The notes under the pieces were generated by a model. That model ran no database searches, was not told the DNA's origin, and worked only from the letters and a program-made list of their open reading frames with translations. Below are positions 40,570 to 49,133 of a DNA stretch of 64,000 nt, in pieces (position 1 is the stretch's first letter; every line of letters begins with the position of its first letter). Origin of the DNA: Clostridiaceae bacterium (lineage in GTDB: Bacteria; Bacillota; Clostridia; Peptostreptococcales; Tindalliaceae); NCBI GenBank assembly GCA_024635995.1, contig JAGXHW010000031.1, positions 1 through 64,000 of the forward strand, given 5' to 3'. Both the position numbers and the translations under genes were made by a program.

Positions 40570-40931
40570 TATTTCGCCTCCTTAAACAGGGAAACAGCTT
40601 GATCCCAGCCTTCGCCGTCAATGAGCTTCAGGCCTGTTTCACGGATGTCTGCATTGTTTTCTCTGGCCAGTTTAAAAATCACATGACCGGCGCCTTTTCC
40701 CATTAAACCTCTGTCCATGACACCTTCCACGATGGCCTTTGCTTCAATGCTGGAAAAACCCATGCGCAGCAATACAGACCGTTCGATGGAAGGGGTGGTG
40801 TTCTTTTGTGCCAAATCAAGCATGGGATCGACTACTTTTTCTGCCAGTTCCCAAAATTTCTGTTCCAGTTCTGCGTCGGATAAATCCTTTAAATGTGCAC
40901 GTCTTGTTTGAAAATCGTCAGCACGTTTCAA
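40569..40931 (-). CDS. oraS: D-ornithine 4,5-aminomutase small subunit
   Basis: A 120-residue protein. The start is set at TTG 40931 (MKRADDFQTRR...), because GAGGTG lies six bases upstream; GTG 40940 would overlap that site. Conserved parts are ARR/TRRAHLKDLSD, SIERSVLLRMGFSS and EAKAIVEGVMDRGLMGKGAGHV. It packs on OraE and is needed for activity. Directly followed by oraE. Confidence 0.93.
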   Translation of the reverse strand: MKRADDFQTRRAHLKDLSDAELEQKFWELAEKVVDPMLDLAQKNTTPSIERSVLLRMGFSSIEAKAIVEGVMDRGLMGKGAGHVIFKLARENNADIRETGLKLIDGEGWDQAVSLFKEAK

Positions 40932-40962
40932 TCCATTCACCTCGTTTCATAAAATAGATGCA

Positions 40963-40987
40963 GGAAATGCCCACTGTGAGCATTTCC
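40963..40987 (-). other. intercistronic hairpin between ortB and oraS
   Basis: GGAAATGC (40987-40980) pairs with GCATTTCC (40970-40963) on the minus strand, with no T-run. It lies in the only sizeable gap of the operon (40932-41073) and could stabilise or process the mRNA to adjust subunit ratios. Confidence 0.45.
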
Positions 40988-41073
40988 TTCATCCGTCACC
41001 TATAACTGTCAATCGTACAGTTGATGCTACGTTCATTGCCAGGTCATTCAGCAAATTTATGGGGCAATGTTCT

Positions 41074-42495
41074 TTAACGCACCTGGTAACCCAGGCTCTT
41101 CACTTCCGCCAGTACAAACTCTTCTGTTGACTTGGTTTCCTGTACCAGGAAAATGATGTCTTCCTCTAAGAGGACCTTGTCTTCTGCTTTTGCGGCAATG
41201 TTTTTAATGTAGGAAGCTCTCAACTTGTTCATGTCAACGTCTCTGGCCTTCATCATGGAGGGGTGTTCAGGCAATATGATATTTTTGCCTTTCACTTCAT
41301 CCTCCGGGTTGCCAAAGAAAATATCAATGCCGTTTTCCCTGGCAAAGGTTAACTGTGCCTGGATGTGTTTGCCGGCACCTGTGTATTCTGTTTCCTGCAC
41401 CAGGATGATTTGGTTTTCATCCATTTCCTGGGCCAGGGCAAAGGCGGCTGCCAGTGCGGTGTTGCCTGCAGGGCCTCGCTCAAGGCCTTGCAGCTGTGCC
41501 AAGGCTTCGGTCATGTAGAATACTTCTCCCTGGTTTACCAGTACGTACCGGTCCATGTAACGCAGTGACCTGGCTGCAGACCGGGGTACGTCAGAACGGT
41601 CCGGGTTGGTGGCAAAAGGCATGCCAAAGCCTGTGTGACCAGTGGTGAAAGACTTTCTGTTAAAATCGGTGTCGCTGGCCATGTGAAGGCCGGTCAAATC
41701 CACACTGGCGGCCACCACCTGTGTTTCAACGGCGCCGGCTTTGATGAGACCCCGGGCGGTACCTGTCAGGTTGCCGCCACCGGCGTTGGTACACACCACC
41801 ACGTCCGGGTCTTTGCCTTCCCGTTCACGGAACTGCATGGCAATTTCGTAGCCCAGGGTTTCCACGCCTGCGATGCCAAAGGGGGTGTACAAAGAAGCAT
41901 TGAAATAGCCGGTTTCTTCCAGGAGTTTCAGGAAGATGTAAAAGAGTTCAGGGCCTACGCTGGTTTGCACAACTTCTGCCCCATAGGCTTCACATTTTCT
42001 GGCTTTCTCAATGATTTCCGGCTGGCCCACATAGTGGCTGTCATAACATTCCTGCACGATAATGCATTTCAGACCGTGCATGGCTGCCTGGCTGGCCACG
42101 GCTGCACCGTAGTTACCACTGGTAGCGGCGATGACGCCTTTGTAACCCAGTTTTTTGGCGTGGTAAACCGCGTTGGCGGCGCGGCGCGCTTTAAAGCTGC
42201 CGGAGGGGTTGCCGGCTTCGTCTTTAATGAAAATTCGGGCACCTTTTCCCTTGGGCGCATACTTTCGGGCCAGGGCTGTCAGGTTATGCATCTCAAAGAG
42301 AGGGGTGTTGCCCACACCGGTTTGACCCTGGATTTCCTGCATTTCTGCCAGAGTATAGCCGGTTTCTTTCATCATCCGTTCGTAGTCAAAGCCGATGCCA
42401 TCCTGCTCAAACAGGCTGTAATCAATACCCACAGAGGCTTTCATGATTTCCGGACGGCGGGACATAACGGCTTCGTAACTGAAGTCTTTAGCCAT
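41074..42495 (-). CDS. ortB: 2-amino-4-oxopentanoate thiolase beta subunit
   Basis: A 473-residue fold-type II PLP protein related to threonine synthase. The PLP lysine lies in GNPSGSFKARRAANAV, with the phosphate loop TNAGGGNLTG and ATSGNYGAAVASQAA. With OrtA it cleaves 2-amino-4-oxopentanoate with CoA to acetyl-CoA and alanine. ATG 42495 is chosen (GGGGAGGTGACATCA upstream); it overlaps ortA by eight bases. The longer TTG frame to 42537 is not supported. Confidence 0.95.
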   Translation of the reverse strand: MAKDFSYEAVMSRRPEIMKASVGIDYSLFEQDGIGFDYERMMKETGYTLAEMQEIQGQTGVGNTPLFEMHNLTALARKYAPKGKGARIFIKDEAGNPSGSFKARRAANAVYHAKKLGYKGVIAATSGNYGAAVASQAAMHGLKCIIVQECYDSHYVGQPEIIEKARKCEAYGAEVVQTSVGPELFYIFLKLLEETGYFNASLYTPFGIAGVETLGYEIAMQFREREGKDPDVVVCTNAGGGNLTGTARGLIKAGAVETQVVAASVDLTGLHMASDTDFNRKSFTTGHTGFGMPFATNPDRSDVPRSAARSLRYMDRYVLVNQGEVFYMTEALAQLQGLERGPAGNTALAAAFALAQEMDENQIILVQETEYTGAGKHIQAQLTFARENGIDIFFGNPEDEVKGKNIILPEHPSMMKARDVDMNKLRASYIKNIAAKAEDKVLLEEDIIFLVQETKSTEEFVLAEVKSLGYQVR

Positions 42496-42793
42496 TGATG
42501 TCACCTCCCCACAGTTCTTTCCGCAGGTCTTTGCCAATGCGGATCAATTCAGGAATGTAGCTGCCATAGTCGTGTTCATAGGATGGCTCCACTTCCATCA
42601 GGGTGCCTGACACCTGGCGGCCTGTCAGTGTTTCCACCGTGGCATCACCTTTCATTTCTGCGTCTTCCACTAAAAAACCCTTGGTCCACATGATAAAGGG
42701 AACCTTTTTGGTGTCGTCGGGCAACTGTGGTGCCCGCTGGGTGTTGTCTAATACCTGTTGCTCTATTTTTACCCAAGTACCTTTTCGAATCAC
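42488..42793 (-). CDS. ortA: 2-amino-4-oxopentanoate thiolase alpha subunit
   Basis: A 101-residue protein from GTG 42793 (VIRKGTWVKIEQQVL...), which has AAAGG ten bases upstream and begins eight bases after the ord stop. A TTG at 42811 would overlap ord and has no site. Conserved parts include LPDDTKKVPFIMWTKGFL and EVEPSYEHDYGSY. It has no recognisable catalytic residues; it is the small partner of OrtB. Confidence 0.92.
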   Translation of the reverse strand: MIRKGTWVKIEQQVLDNTQRAPQLPDDTKKVPFIMWTKGFLVEDAEMKGDATVETLTGRQVSGTLMEVEPSYEHDYGSYIPELIRIGKDLRKELWGGDING

Positions 42794-42800
42794 AAAATCA

Positions 42801-43844
42801 CTACCTTTCAATTAAGTCCCTCATGTCACCCATAATAGCGCGTGGTACCGGCAGGTCCATCATGGATTTTAGTCCTGCACGGGCATTGATCACGTGAGGG
42901 ATCATGTTAACGGCCATGGCGATGGTACCGATACCGCCGGGAATTTCAGGTTTAATCTGCATATTGATGTTGGGAGTTCCCACGACTTTAATGTAGTCAC
43001 CTGTGTCCTGGCCTTCCAGTTCCGGATGAATTTGTTGTGGATGCTCCATATCGATTTTAACGACACCATCCACTTCGCCGGTGGCGCAATGTCTGCAACC
43101 AGCCACATTACCTGGTTCAACGGTGACATATTTGGTTTCTCTGGCCACGTTGCTGACGATGGGTTCACGGGTTTGAACAATGTTTTCCAGTTTCCAGCCA
43201 AGGCCTTCTGCCACCATGCTGATACTTTCAGGGAAGCCAACATGACCTACCACGGATCCATCTTCAATGCCCTTCATGAAGGCTTCTTCTGTTAAACCAA
43301 CGCCCTGGCCTTTCATAACGGCAGTACCGAAGGGTGAAAGGTCATTTACGCGGGAAGCTTTGATGTAATCAACATTTTCGCAGGTACCAGTGAGGGCCAA
43401 TACCAGCAGGTCAAGCACAAAGCCAGGGTTAATGCCTGTGCCCAGGATGGTCACATCGTTTTCTTTGGCAATGGCGTCCATCTTCTTAGTCAGCTCAGGC
43501 TCCTGTGCTTTGGGAAAAGCCATTTCTTCGGCGATGGAAATAATGTTAATGCCTGCTTCTGCTACTTTTTTTATTTTATCAAAGGTTTCTTTTGTGAAGG
43601 AATCTGTGGCGATCAGGGCCACGTCTGCTGATTTTTTTTGTACCAATGAGTCAATGTCGTCGGTGACTATGATGGGTGCTCTGCCTTTAGCCTCCACTCC
43701 AACTACTTCAAACAGATCTTTGCCTACATGTGATCGACGGCTACACACGCCAACGATGTCAACACCTTTTTTCTCCAATAGCATTTTGGCCATGCCACTA
43801 CCCATTGCACCAATACCCCAAATGATTACTTTTACATTTTCCAT
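42801..43844 (-). CDS. ord: 2,4-diaminopentanoate dehydrogenase
   Basis: A 347-residue oxidoreductase with an N-terminal Rossmann fold (VIIWGIGAMGSGMAKML) and a dihydrodipicolinate-reductase-like second half (LGTGINPGFVLDLL, later GNVAGCRHCATG). It oxidatively deaminates 2,4-diaminopentanoate to 2-amino-4-oxopentanoate with NAD(P). AGAGGAGGTTTTTTCA precedes ATG 43844. It is the first gene of the operon, 68 bases after the sigma-54 promoter. Confidence 0.95.
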   Translation of the reverse strand: MENVKVIIWGIGAMGSGMAKMLLEKKGVDIVGVCSRRSHVGKDLFEVVGVEAKGRAPIIVTDDIDSLVQKKSADVALIATDSFTKETFDKIKKVAEAGINIISIAEEMAFPKAQEPELTKKMDAIAKENDVTILGTGINPGFVLDLLVLALTGTCENVDYIKASRVNDLSPFGTAVMKGQGVGLTEEAFMKGIEDGSVVGHVGFPESISMVAEGLGWKLENIVQTREPIVSNVARETKYVTVEPGNVAGCRHCATGEVDGVVKIDMEHPQQIHPELEGQDTGDYIKVVGTPNINMQIKPEIPGGIGTIAMAVNMIPHVINARAGLKSMMDLPVPRAIMGDMRDLIER

Positions 43845-43911
43845 TGAAAAAACCTCCTCTTGGTTGTTTGGTTACTAAACTATTTTCATTTTTCATACAC
43901 CTATGTATAAA

Positions 43912-43927
43912 TGCAAGTACCGTGCCA
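43912..43927 (-). promoter_or_regulatory. sigma-54 promoter of the ornithine operon
   Basis: Minus strand TGGCACG (43927-43921), four bases GTAC, TTGCA (43916-43912). This is an exact match to the -24/-12 consensus with correct GG-to-GC spacing, placed 68 bases before ord and next to a sigma-54 activator gene. Confidence 0.93.
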
Positions 43928-43950
43928 AGATGGAATAGGGTGAGTAAATA

Positions 43951-43987
43951 CAAAAAAATAAAAAGTCTCTGGATTATTCCAAGAGAC
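43951..43987 (-). terminator. terminator of the sigma-54 activator gene
   Basis: Minus strand GTCTCTTGG pairs with CCAGAGAC around AATAAT, then TTTTTATTTTTTTG. It separates the activator transcript from the sigma-54 promoter. Confidence 0.8.
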
Positions 43988-43995
43988 CTAAATCT

Positions 43996-44057
43996 AAGAC
44001 AACAAACTGGACAGGCCATCTGCTTCCAAGGATGGCCTTTACCAGTTCCTTTGTCTT
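43996..44057. promoter_or_regulatory. long inverted repeat, candidate enhancer (UAS)
   Basis: Three nested arm pairs share one centre near 44026: AAGACAA/TTGTCTT (43996-44002, 44051-44057), AACTGG/CCAGTT (44005-44010, 44042-44047) and AGGCCATC/GATGGCCT (44013-44020, 44031-44038). The centre is about 100 bases upstream of the -24 box, the usual distance for an activator site. It could instead be just a 3' UTR hairpin. Confidence 0.55.
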
Positions 44058-44089
44058 ATACCATAAACTTCTGACTTTAATGATCTATG

Positions 44090-44136
44090 TGGTACTTTTC
44101 AGCTTGTGTTGCAGTGTATGACCTGGTGCGGCTATA
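44090..44136 (-). pseudogene. duplicated 3' end of the activator gene
   Basis: After the activator stop at 44137 the sequence repeats a diverged copy of the gene's last codons: HTLQHKLK-STT here against QTLQHKLKKYRLEH in the gene. The shared DNA core is TGCAACACAA (one to two changes). It is a small relic of a partial duplication or of a second HTH-type gene. Confidence 0.5.
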
Positions 44137-45555
44137 CTAATGCTCTAACCGGTACTTCTTCAGTTTGTGTTGCAATGTTTGGCGTTTGATGCCCAGTCGC
44201 TGGGCTGCCTGGCTGATGTTTCCACTGCTGCTTAGCATGGCTTTTTTAATATATGTGGTTTCCACTTTTTCCATGACTTCGTTCAAATCAAGGAATTCAT
44301 CCAGTGATATGTGCAAATTATTTTGCGTTTCCGCAAACTTCTTTTCAGCTTCACGGAAAACATAGTCAGGGAAACAGTCTTCGTCCAACCATTTTTCGCC
44401 CAAAGACAAATTCATGGCTCCTTCAATGGCATTTTCCAGTTCACGCACATTACCAGGCCAGGGATACAGGGTAAAGGCCCGGAGGCATTGGTCTGTGACA
44501 CCTGCCACTGTTAAGTCAAGACGATCGTTGAACTTGGTGATAAAATAATCCGTTAAAAGTGGGATATCGTCTTTGCGCTCCCGTAGTGGAGGTATAGTGA
44601 CATTGACAACATTGATGCGGTAGTACAGGTCTTTTCGTATCTTACCGTATTCAAGCAAGCTTTGGGGGTCTTCGTTGGTGGTGGCGATGATGCGTACATC
44701 AATAGGTATATCTTTTAAACCGCCCACTCGTCGTACATAGCCTTCCTGCAGTACCCGCAATAATTTGGCTTGCAGCTGCAATCCCATGGAGTTGATTTCA
44801 TCCAACAGGATGGTGCCTCCATTGGCTTGTTCAAAAATGCCAGGACGGTCAACAGCACCGGTAAAACTACCTTTTGTTGTGCCGAAAAGAATGCTTTCCA
44901 GAAGGCTTTCAGGAAAGGCGGCACAGTTTTGGGCAATGAATGGGTTTTTACCCCTGCTGCTGTTATAATGTATGCCCTGTACAAAAAGTTCTTTTCCTGT
45001 GCCTGTTTCACCATATACCAGCACACTGGAGGATGTTTTTGCTGCTCTTTTTGCCATTTTAATGGCTTTTTGAAAACCTGGACTTTGACCTTTCAGGTCT
45101 TCGAACGTATAGCGGGGTATTTTGCCATCACTACGGTAGACAGGTTTACTGATGGTTTGCTGCAAACGCATGATTTCATCAGAAAGGTCTTTGATCCGGG
45201 TGATGTTCTTGGCGATTTCCACCGCACCAATCTTTTGATTGTTCACATAAAGAGGGATGGTGGAGTTAATGGTCATGATTTTTTTCTTTTGTTTGTTCAG
45301 GTAGGTCTGGCTCTGATCCAGAATGGGTTTTTCTGTCTGGAGCACCTGGAGAAGGGTACTGGTCTGGTAGTCCAGGTCAGGAAACACACTGAGAAATTTG
45401 TGACCCAGTACTTCATCCACCTTCATGCCTTCAAGTTCGGCCATCGCATGGTTGTACAGGATGGTGAACCCATTTTTATCGATGACATGAATGCCTTCAT
45501 CAATGGCGTCCAAAATATTTTTTAAGATGGTCATCAAGACATTTTTTGTTACCAT
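44137..45555 (-). CDS. sigma-54-dependent transcriptional activator with PAS domain
   Basis: A 472-residue enhancer-binding protein from ATG 45555 (GGGAGGGCGATGAC upstream). Order: PAS sensor (about 10-125: IDEGIHVIDKNGFTILYNHA), AAA+ domain (about 150-390) with Walker A GETGTGKE, the sigma-54 contact loop GSFTGA, and Walker B GGTILLDEIN, then a Fis-type helix-turn-helix at the C-terminus (SQAAQRLGIKRQTLQHKLKK). There is no receiver domain, so it probably senses a small molecule, plausibly ornithine or a related amino acid. It is adjacent to and upstream of the sigma-54 promoter of the ornithine operon, its likely target. Confidence 0.93.
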   Translation of the reverse strand: MVTKNVLMTILKNILDAIDEGIHVIDKNGFTILYNHAMAELEGMKVDEVLGHKFLSVFPDLDYQTSTLLQVLQTEKPILDQSQTYLNKQKKKIMTINSTIPLYVNNQKIGAVEIAKNITRIKDLSDEIMRLQQTISKPVYRSDGKIPRYTFEDLKGQSPGFQKAIKMAKRAAKTSSSVLVYGETGTGKELFVQGIHYNSSRGKNPFIAQNCAAFPESLLESILFGTTKGSFTGAVDRPGIFEQANGGTILLDEINSMGLQLQAKLLRVLQEGYVRRVGGLKDIPIDVRIIATTNEDPQSLLEYGKIRKDLYYRINVVNVTIPPLRERKDDIPLLTDYFITKFNDRLDLTVAGVTDQCLRAFTLYPWPGNVRELENAIEGAMNLSLGEKWLDEDCFPDYVFREAEKKFAETQNNLHISLDEFLDLNEVMEKVETTYIKKAMLSSSGNISQAAQRLGIKRQTLQHKLKKYRLEH

Positions 45556-45597
45556 GTCATCGCCCTCCCATGTGGTTTTTTCCTGCTCTTTAGAAAT

Positions 45598-45632
45598 CCT
45601 CATCCTGCCGGCAGATGACTGGCAGAATGAGG
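45598..45632 (-). terminator. hairpin after glyA
   Basis: CCTCAT and CTGCC on one side pair with GGCAG and ATGAGG on the other (45598-45609, 45621-45632). The following ATTTCT is a weak T-run, so it may be a leaky terminator between glyA and the activator gene. Confidence 0.5.
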
Positions 45633-45651
45633 ACAAAGATCATAAATGGGT

Positions 45652-46884
45652 TTATTCGTAGAGTTTATATTGTTTGGTAAGTGCTTCTACTCCGTCTAAA
45701 ACAGATTGCTTGCTCTCAGGGTTGTGAATGATTTCTGCGATCAAGCGGGCAATTTCTTCCATGGCGTCTTCTTTCATACCACGGGTAGTCATGGCTGGTG
45801 TACCTAAACGGATGCCACTGGTAACAAAGGGGCTTTCAGGGTCAAAGGGGATTGTGTTTTTATTGCAGGTGATTCCCACTTCGTCCAGCAGGCGTTCAGC
45901 ATCTTTTCCGGTGATGTTTTTATTGCGCATGTCTACCAACAGCAGGTGGGTGTCCGTACCGCCGGAAATCAGTTCGAAACCGTGTTTTTTCAGTGCTTCT
46001 CCCAGAGCTTGGGCATTTTTGATAATTTGTTTTTGATATTCGTTGAAGGAAGGTTCCAAGGCTTCCTTAAAAGAAACAGCTTTGGCAGCAATCACATGGA
46101 GCAAGGGTCCTCCCTGAATGCCTGGGAAGATGGCCTTGTCGATTTTTTTGGCATGTTCTGCCTTGCACAAAATGGCGCCGCCTCGTGGACCACGCAGGGT
46201 TTTATGTGTGGTGGTTGTCACAAAATCAGCATAGGGGCAGGGGTTCTGGTGAAGTCCGGCTGCCACCAGGCCAGCAATGTGAGCCATGTCAACCATCAAG
46301 TAGGCGCCCACTTCATCTGCGATTTCTTTAAACCTTTTAAAGTCGATTTCACGGGGATAGGCACTGGCACCGGCCACAATCATTTTGGGCTTTTCAGCAA
46401 TGGCCAGTTCACGTAATTTATCATAATCTATTAAATGGGTTTTTTCGTCAACACCATAGGGTACAAATTCAAAGTAATCACCGGACATGTTTACGGGGCT
46501 GCCGTGGGTTAAGTGTCCTCCGTGGGAGAGGTTCATGCCCAACAGCTTGTCGCCGGGCTTTAAAACGGCAAAATAGACCCCAAAATTAGCACTGGAGCCG
46601 GAGTGGGGCTGAACGTTGGCATGATCTGCCTTAAACAGCTCTTTCATTCGGTCACGGGCCAGGTTCTCGGCTACGTCTATTTCTTCGCAGCCGCCATAAT
46701 AGCGATGGCCTGGGTAACCCTCAGCGTACTTATTAGTCAACTGGCTGCCCATGGCTTCCATAACAGCTTCTGAAACAAAGTTTTCAGACGCAATCAATTC
46801 AATTTTATTTCGTTGGCGTGCTGTTTCTTTCTTAATAACCTCATAAATGGCTGGGTCCTGTTTTTTTAAATTGTCAAAATTCAC
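45652..46884 (-). CDS. glyA: serine hydroxymethyltransferase
   Basis: A 410-residue PLP enzyme from GTG 46884, which has AAGGGGAGGATTAT just upstream; the longer ATG frame to 46953 adds 23 unrelated residues. The PLP lysine is in [14 protein letters not shown], with [15 protein letters not shown] and [12 protein letters not shown] as substrate-binding parts. It interconverts serine and glycine with tetrahydrofolate. It is divergent from the exporter genes; the 425-base gap has operator-like palindromes. Confidence 0.97.
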   Translation of the reverse strand: MNFDNLKKQDPAIYEVIKKETARQRNKIELIASENFVSEAVMEAMGSQLTNKYAEGYPGHRYYGGCEEIDVAENLARDRMKELFKADHANVQPHSGSSANFGVYFAVLKPGDKLLGMNLSHGGHLTHGSPVNMSGDYFEFVPYGVDEKTHLIDYDKLRELAIAEKPKMIVAGASAYPREIDFKRFKEIADEVGAYLMVDMAHIAGLVAAGLHQNPCPYADFVTTTTHKTLRGPRGGAILCKAEHAKKIDKAIFPGIQGGPLLHVIAAKAVSFKEALEPSFNEYQKQIIKNAQALGEALKKHGFELISGGTDTHLLLVDMRNKNITGKDAERLLDEVGITCNKNTIPFDPESPFVTSGIRLGTPAMTTRGMKEDAMEEIARLIAEIIHNPESKQSVLDGVEALTKQYKLYE

Positions 46885-47309
46885 ATAATCCTCCCCTTTC
46901 AAATTTACCTCTAATACCAGCATAAACCAGTCGCGCAACGATGTAAAGCCCAAATATTTGCACTTTATAACAATGGTTCAAAAACTAATGATACCAAAGA
47001 CATTACCTTATTTAATACCCTTCTCACACAGTTTTAACGACTACCTAAGTGCAAATATATTTGCACGCGGCTTACTAAGGAGACAAAATATTAATTGTGG
47101 GCCTTAAATTCATTCACTTTACAGGGAATTTGCTTGCTTTTAGTAGCTCCAGCCTCTATACTTCTCTAGAGAGCTTTACTCTTCAGGGGTGCAACCAAAT
47201 AGTTGCTAACCGATGAACTGCAATGGGCATCCTTGGTAAAACGCCACCTTATGCCACGAATCTGGTTGATTGACTGGTTAATATGAAACGCAAATAAAGG
47301 ATGGATGAC
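46885..47309. promoter_or_regulatory. glyA-thrE divergent control region
   Basis: It holds a perfect 18-base palindrome GTGCAAATATATTTGCAC (47049-47066) and a partial copy AAATATTTGCAC (46952-46963), about 100 bases apart. The partial copy is next to TTATAA on the glyA side. From 47110 to 47260 several stems are possible (AGCTC/GAGCT, GCAAC/GTTGC, GGCAT/ATGCC). I tested glycine, tetrahydrofolate, SAM, T-box and cobalamin patterns by eye and none fits. No gene is visible. Confidence 0.45.
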
Positions 47310-48098
47310 ATGAAGAATGAATCAAAATCAATTATGGTAATGGCTGTATACGCTGGTGAAATATTACTTAAGAATGGGGCCGAAACCTACCGGGTGGAGG
47401 ACACCATCACCCACATTTGCCAATCTGCAAACCACGAGTACGTGGAAGTCTTTGTGACCCCCACTGGTATTTTTGTGTCCATTGATCAAAAAGGGACCTC
47501 CAACGGCAACATGATGACATTTATTAAACGCATCAAGACCAGGTCGATTAACCTGGAAAAAGTAGCCCAGGTCAACGATCTGTCCCGCCGTTTTGTGGCT
47601 GGGGCATTAACCGTGACTGAAGCCATGGATGAACTGAAGACTATTGAAAAATCAACCGGTTACCCATTTTGGCAGAAAGCCCTGGTTGGCGGACTGAGTA
47701 GCGCCCTCTTTTCTGTGTTGTTTGGCGCCAATGTGGTTGAATTTGTCATTGCTTTTATGGCCAGTGTCATGGTGAACAATGTGACCTCTAATATGGACCG
47801 GGCCAGCTTTCCCCTCTTCATTAATCACCTGGCGGGCGGGGTGACTGCCGCTGTGGTAGCGGTACTGGCTTCCAGCCTTATTCCCATGGTGGAGCTTGAC
47901 AAAGTGATTGTCGGCGGCGTTATCGTACTGGTGCCCGGTGTGGCCGTGACCAATGCCATACGCGATTCCATTGCCGGCGATTTAATTTCCGGTATGGCCA
48001 AAGGGGCGGAGGCCCTGATCATTGCCACCTCCATTGCCCTGGGTGTGGGGGCTGTCTTAAAAGTTTGGTTAATGCTGCTGGGAGGGATCCTGGCATGA
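47310..48098 (+). CDS. threonine/serine exporter subunit, DUF1212 part
   Basis: A 262-residue protein from ATG 47310 (AAAGG nine bases upstream). The N-terminal half is soluble (AGEILLKNGAETYRVEDTI, VEVFVTPTGIFVS). The second half has about five membrane segments, including GVIVLVPGVAVTNAIRDSIAGDLISG. It matches the N-terminal module of ThrE exporters, here split into two genes. It probably exports threonine or serine and is next to glyA. Confidence 0.88.
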   Translation: MKNESKSIMVMAVYAGEILLKNGAETYRVEDTITHICQSANHEYVEVFVTPTGIFVSIDQKGTSNGNMMTFIKRIKTRSINLEKVAQVNDLSRRFVAGALTVTEAMDELKTIEKSTGYPFWQKALVGGLSSALFSVLFGANVVEFVIAFMASVMVNNVTSNMDRASFPLFINHLAGGVTAAVVAVLASSLIPMVELDKVIVGGVIVLVPGVAVTNAIRDSIAGDLISGMAKGAEALIIATSIALGVGAVLKVWLMLLGGILA

Positions 48099-48613
48099 TG
48101 ATTCTACGTGAACTCTTTATTGTTAACTTTATTATCTATGGTTTTGCCTTTGTTTTTAACGCACCTCTCAAATCATTGCCAAAAGCAGGTCTTGGCGGTT
48201 CTGTGGGGTGGATTGTATACCTGTTGACACAGCAGATCACAGGCTCTGTAATCATCAGTACTTTTACTGGTACCCTGATGATAGCCTTACTGGGGGATTT
48301 TTTCACCACCCAGGACCGGAAACCACTGACAGTGTTCATCGTTCCGGGCATTGTACCCTTTGTACCGGGATTTGGCATCTACAACACCATGTTGGCCATA
48401 GTGGAACAGGATTATCCCACAGCAGTGCATCATGGCACCACTACTTTTTTCGTGGGTTTGGCTATTGCCCTGGCACTTACCATCATGCTGAGCATCAACG
48501 ATTACCGAAAAACAAAAAAAGCGGCGAAAACAAAGGGCAAAAGCCGGTCTGTTTTAACGCACGCTCTAGAAGATCAAAGTGAATCACAACTTTTAGATGA
48601 ACAGGATTCTTAG
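48095..48613 (+). CDS. threonine/serine exporter subunit, DUF3815 part
   Basis: A 172-residue membrane protein with four or five hydrophobic segments and a basic/acidic cytoplasmic tail. It matches the ThrE_2 (DUF3815) module: TGTLMIALLGDFF, VPGIVPFVPGFGIYNTML. The start ATG 48095 overlaps the stop of the DUF1212 gene (ATGA) and has GGGAGGG upstream, so both parts are made together. A stem GGAGCACT/AGTGCTCC (48630-48649) follows without a T-run. Confidence 0.88.
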   Translation: MMILRELFIVNFIIYGFAFVFNAPLKSLPKAGLGGSVGWIVYLLTQQITGSVIISTFTGTLMIALLGDFFTTQDRKPLTVFIVPGIVPFVPGFGIYNTMLAIVEQDYPTAVHHGTTTFFVGLAIALALTIMLSINDYRKTKKAAKTKGKSRSVLTHALEDQSESQLLDEQDS

Positions 48614-48692
48614 CTTCTGGTAAGTTAAAGGAGCACTCGTAAGTGCTCCAGGGTCGAAGATACGTAAATGGATGAATTATTGGTTACATCTA

Positions 48693-49133
48693 TTACTGTT
48701 TTGCAGGCTCCTCAATCACATCGGTGATAATGGGGAGCATTTTTTCTCGAAAACTTTGTTTGCGTTCACTCCGGTTCAGTATGATGTAAGACACCGCAGT
48801 AAAGGCAAAGGCAATAATAGCTGTGAAAAAGTCTGCATAGGCAACAACGCCCATGGCCTTCAGGCCAAAGTGACCCACGATCACACCCACCACCAAAAAG
48901 ATCAGCGGCACTACATACATTAGGAAAGCTGCCAATAGCACATGTTCATGCTCCATTTCAACTTCCACCATTTGACCCTGAATCGCTTTATTTGGGTTCA
49001 ATGCTTCCAGTTCGATGGGATTCTCTTCTGCACCCATTTTGCAGGCATTGCAACCTGCACAGCTGGAATGCCGCTGCATACGTACTTTTGCTGTACTATC
49101 AAGGGTTTGCACCACTAATCCACATTGTTTCAT
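48693..49133 (-). CDS. rseC: RseC/MucC family (SoxR-reducing type) membrane protein
   Basis: A 146-residue protein. The N-terminal part holds a cysteine cluster, HSSCAGCNACKMG (with an additional early Cys in KQCGLV), likely binding Fe-S. Two membrane segments follow (about 68-90 and 100-118) and a charged tail. In clostridia such proteins are often linked to the Rnf complex; no rnf genes are here. GGAGGAATCATC precedes ATG. Confidence 0.85.
   Translation of the reverse strand: MKQCGLVVQTLDSTAKVRMQRHSSCAGCNACKMGAEENPIELEALNPNKAIQGQMVEVEMEHEHVLLAAFLMYVVPLIFLVVGVIVGHFGLKAMGVVAYADFFTAIIAFAFTAVSYIILNRSERKQSFREKMLPIITDVIEEPAKQ

Noticed and set aside
47100..47280. Glycine or tetrahydrofolate riboswitch for glyA
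   Set aside because: Several stems occur, but none of the conserved blocks of either class is present on either strand.
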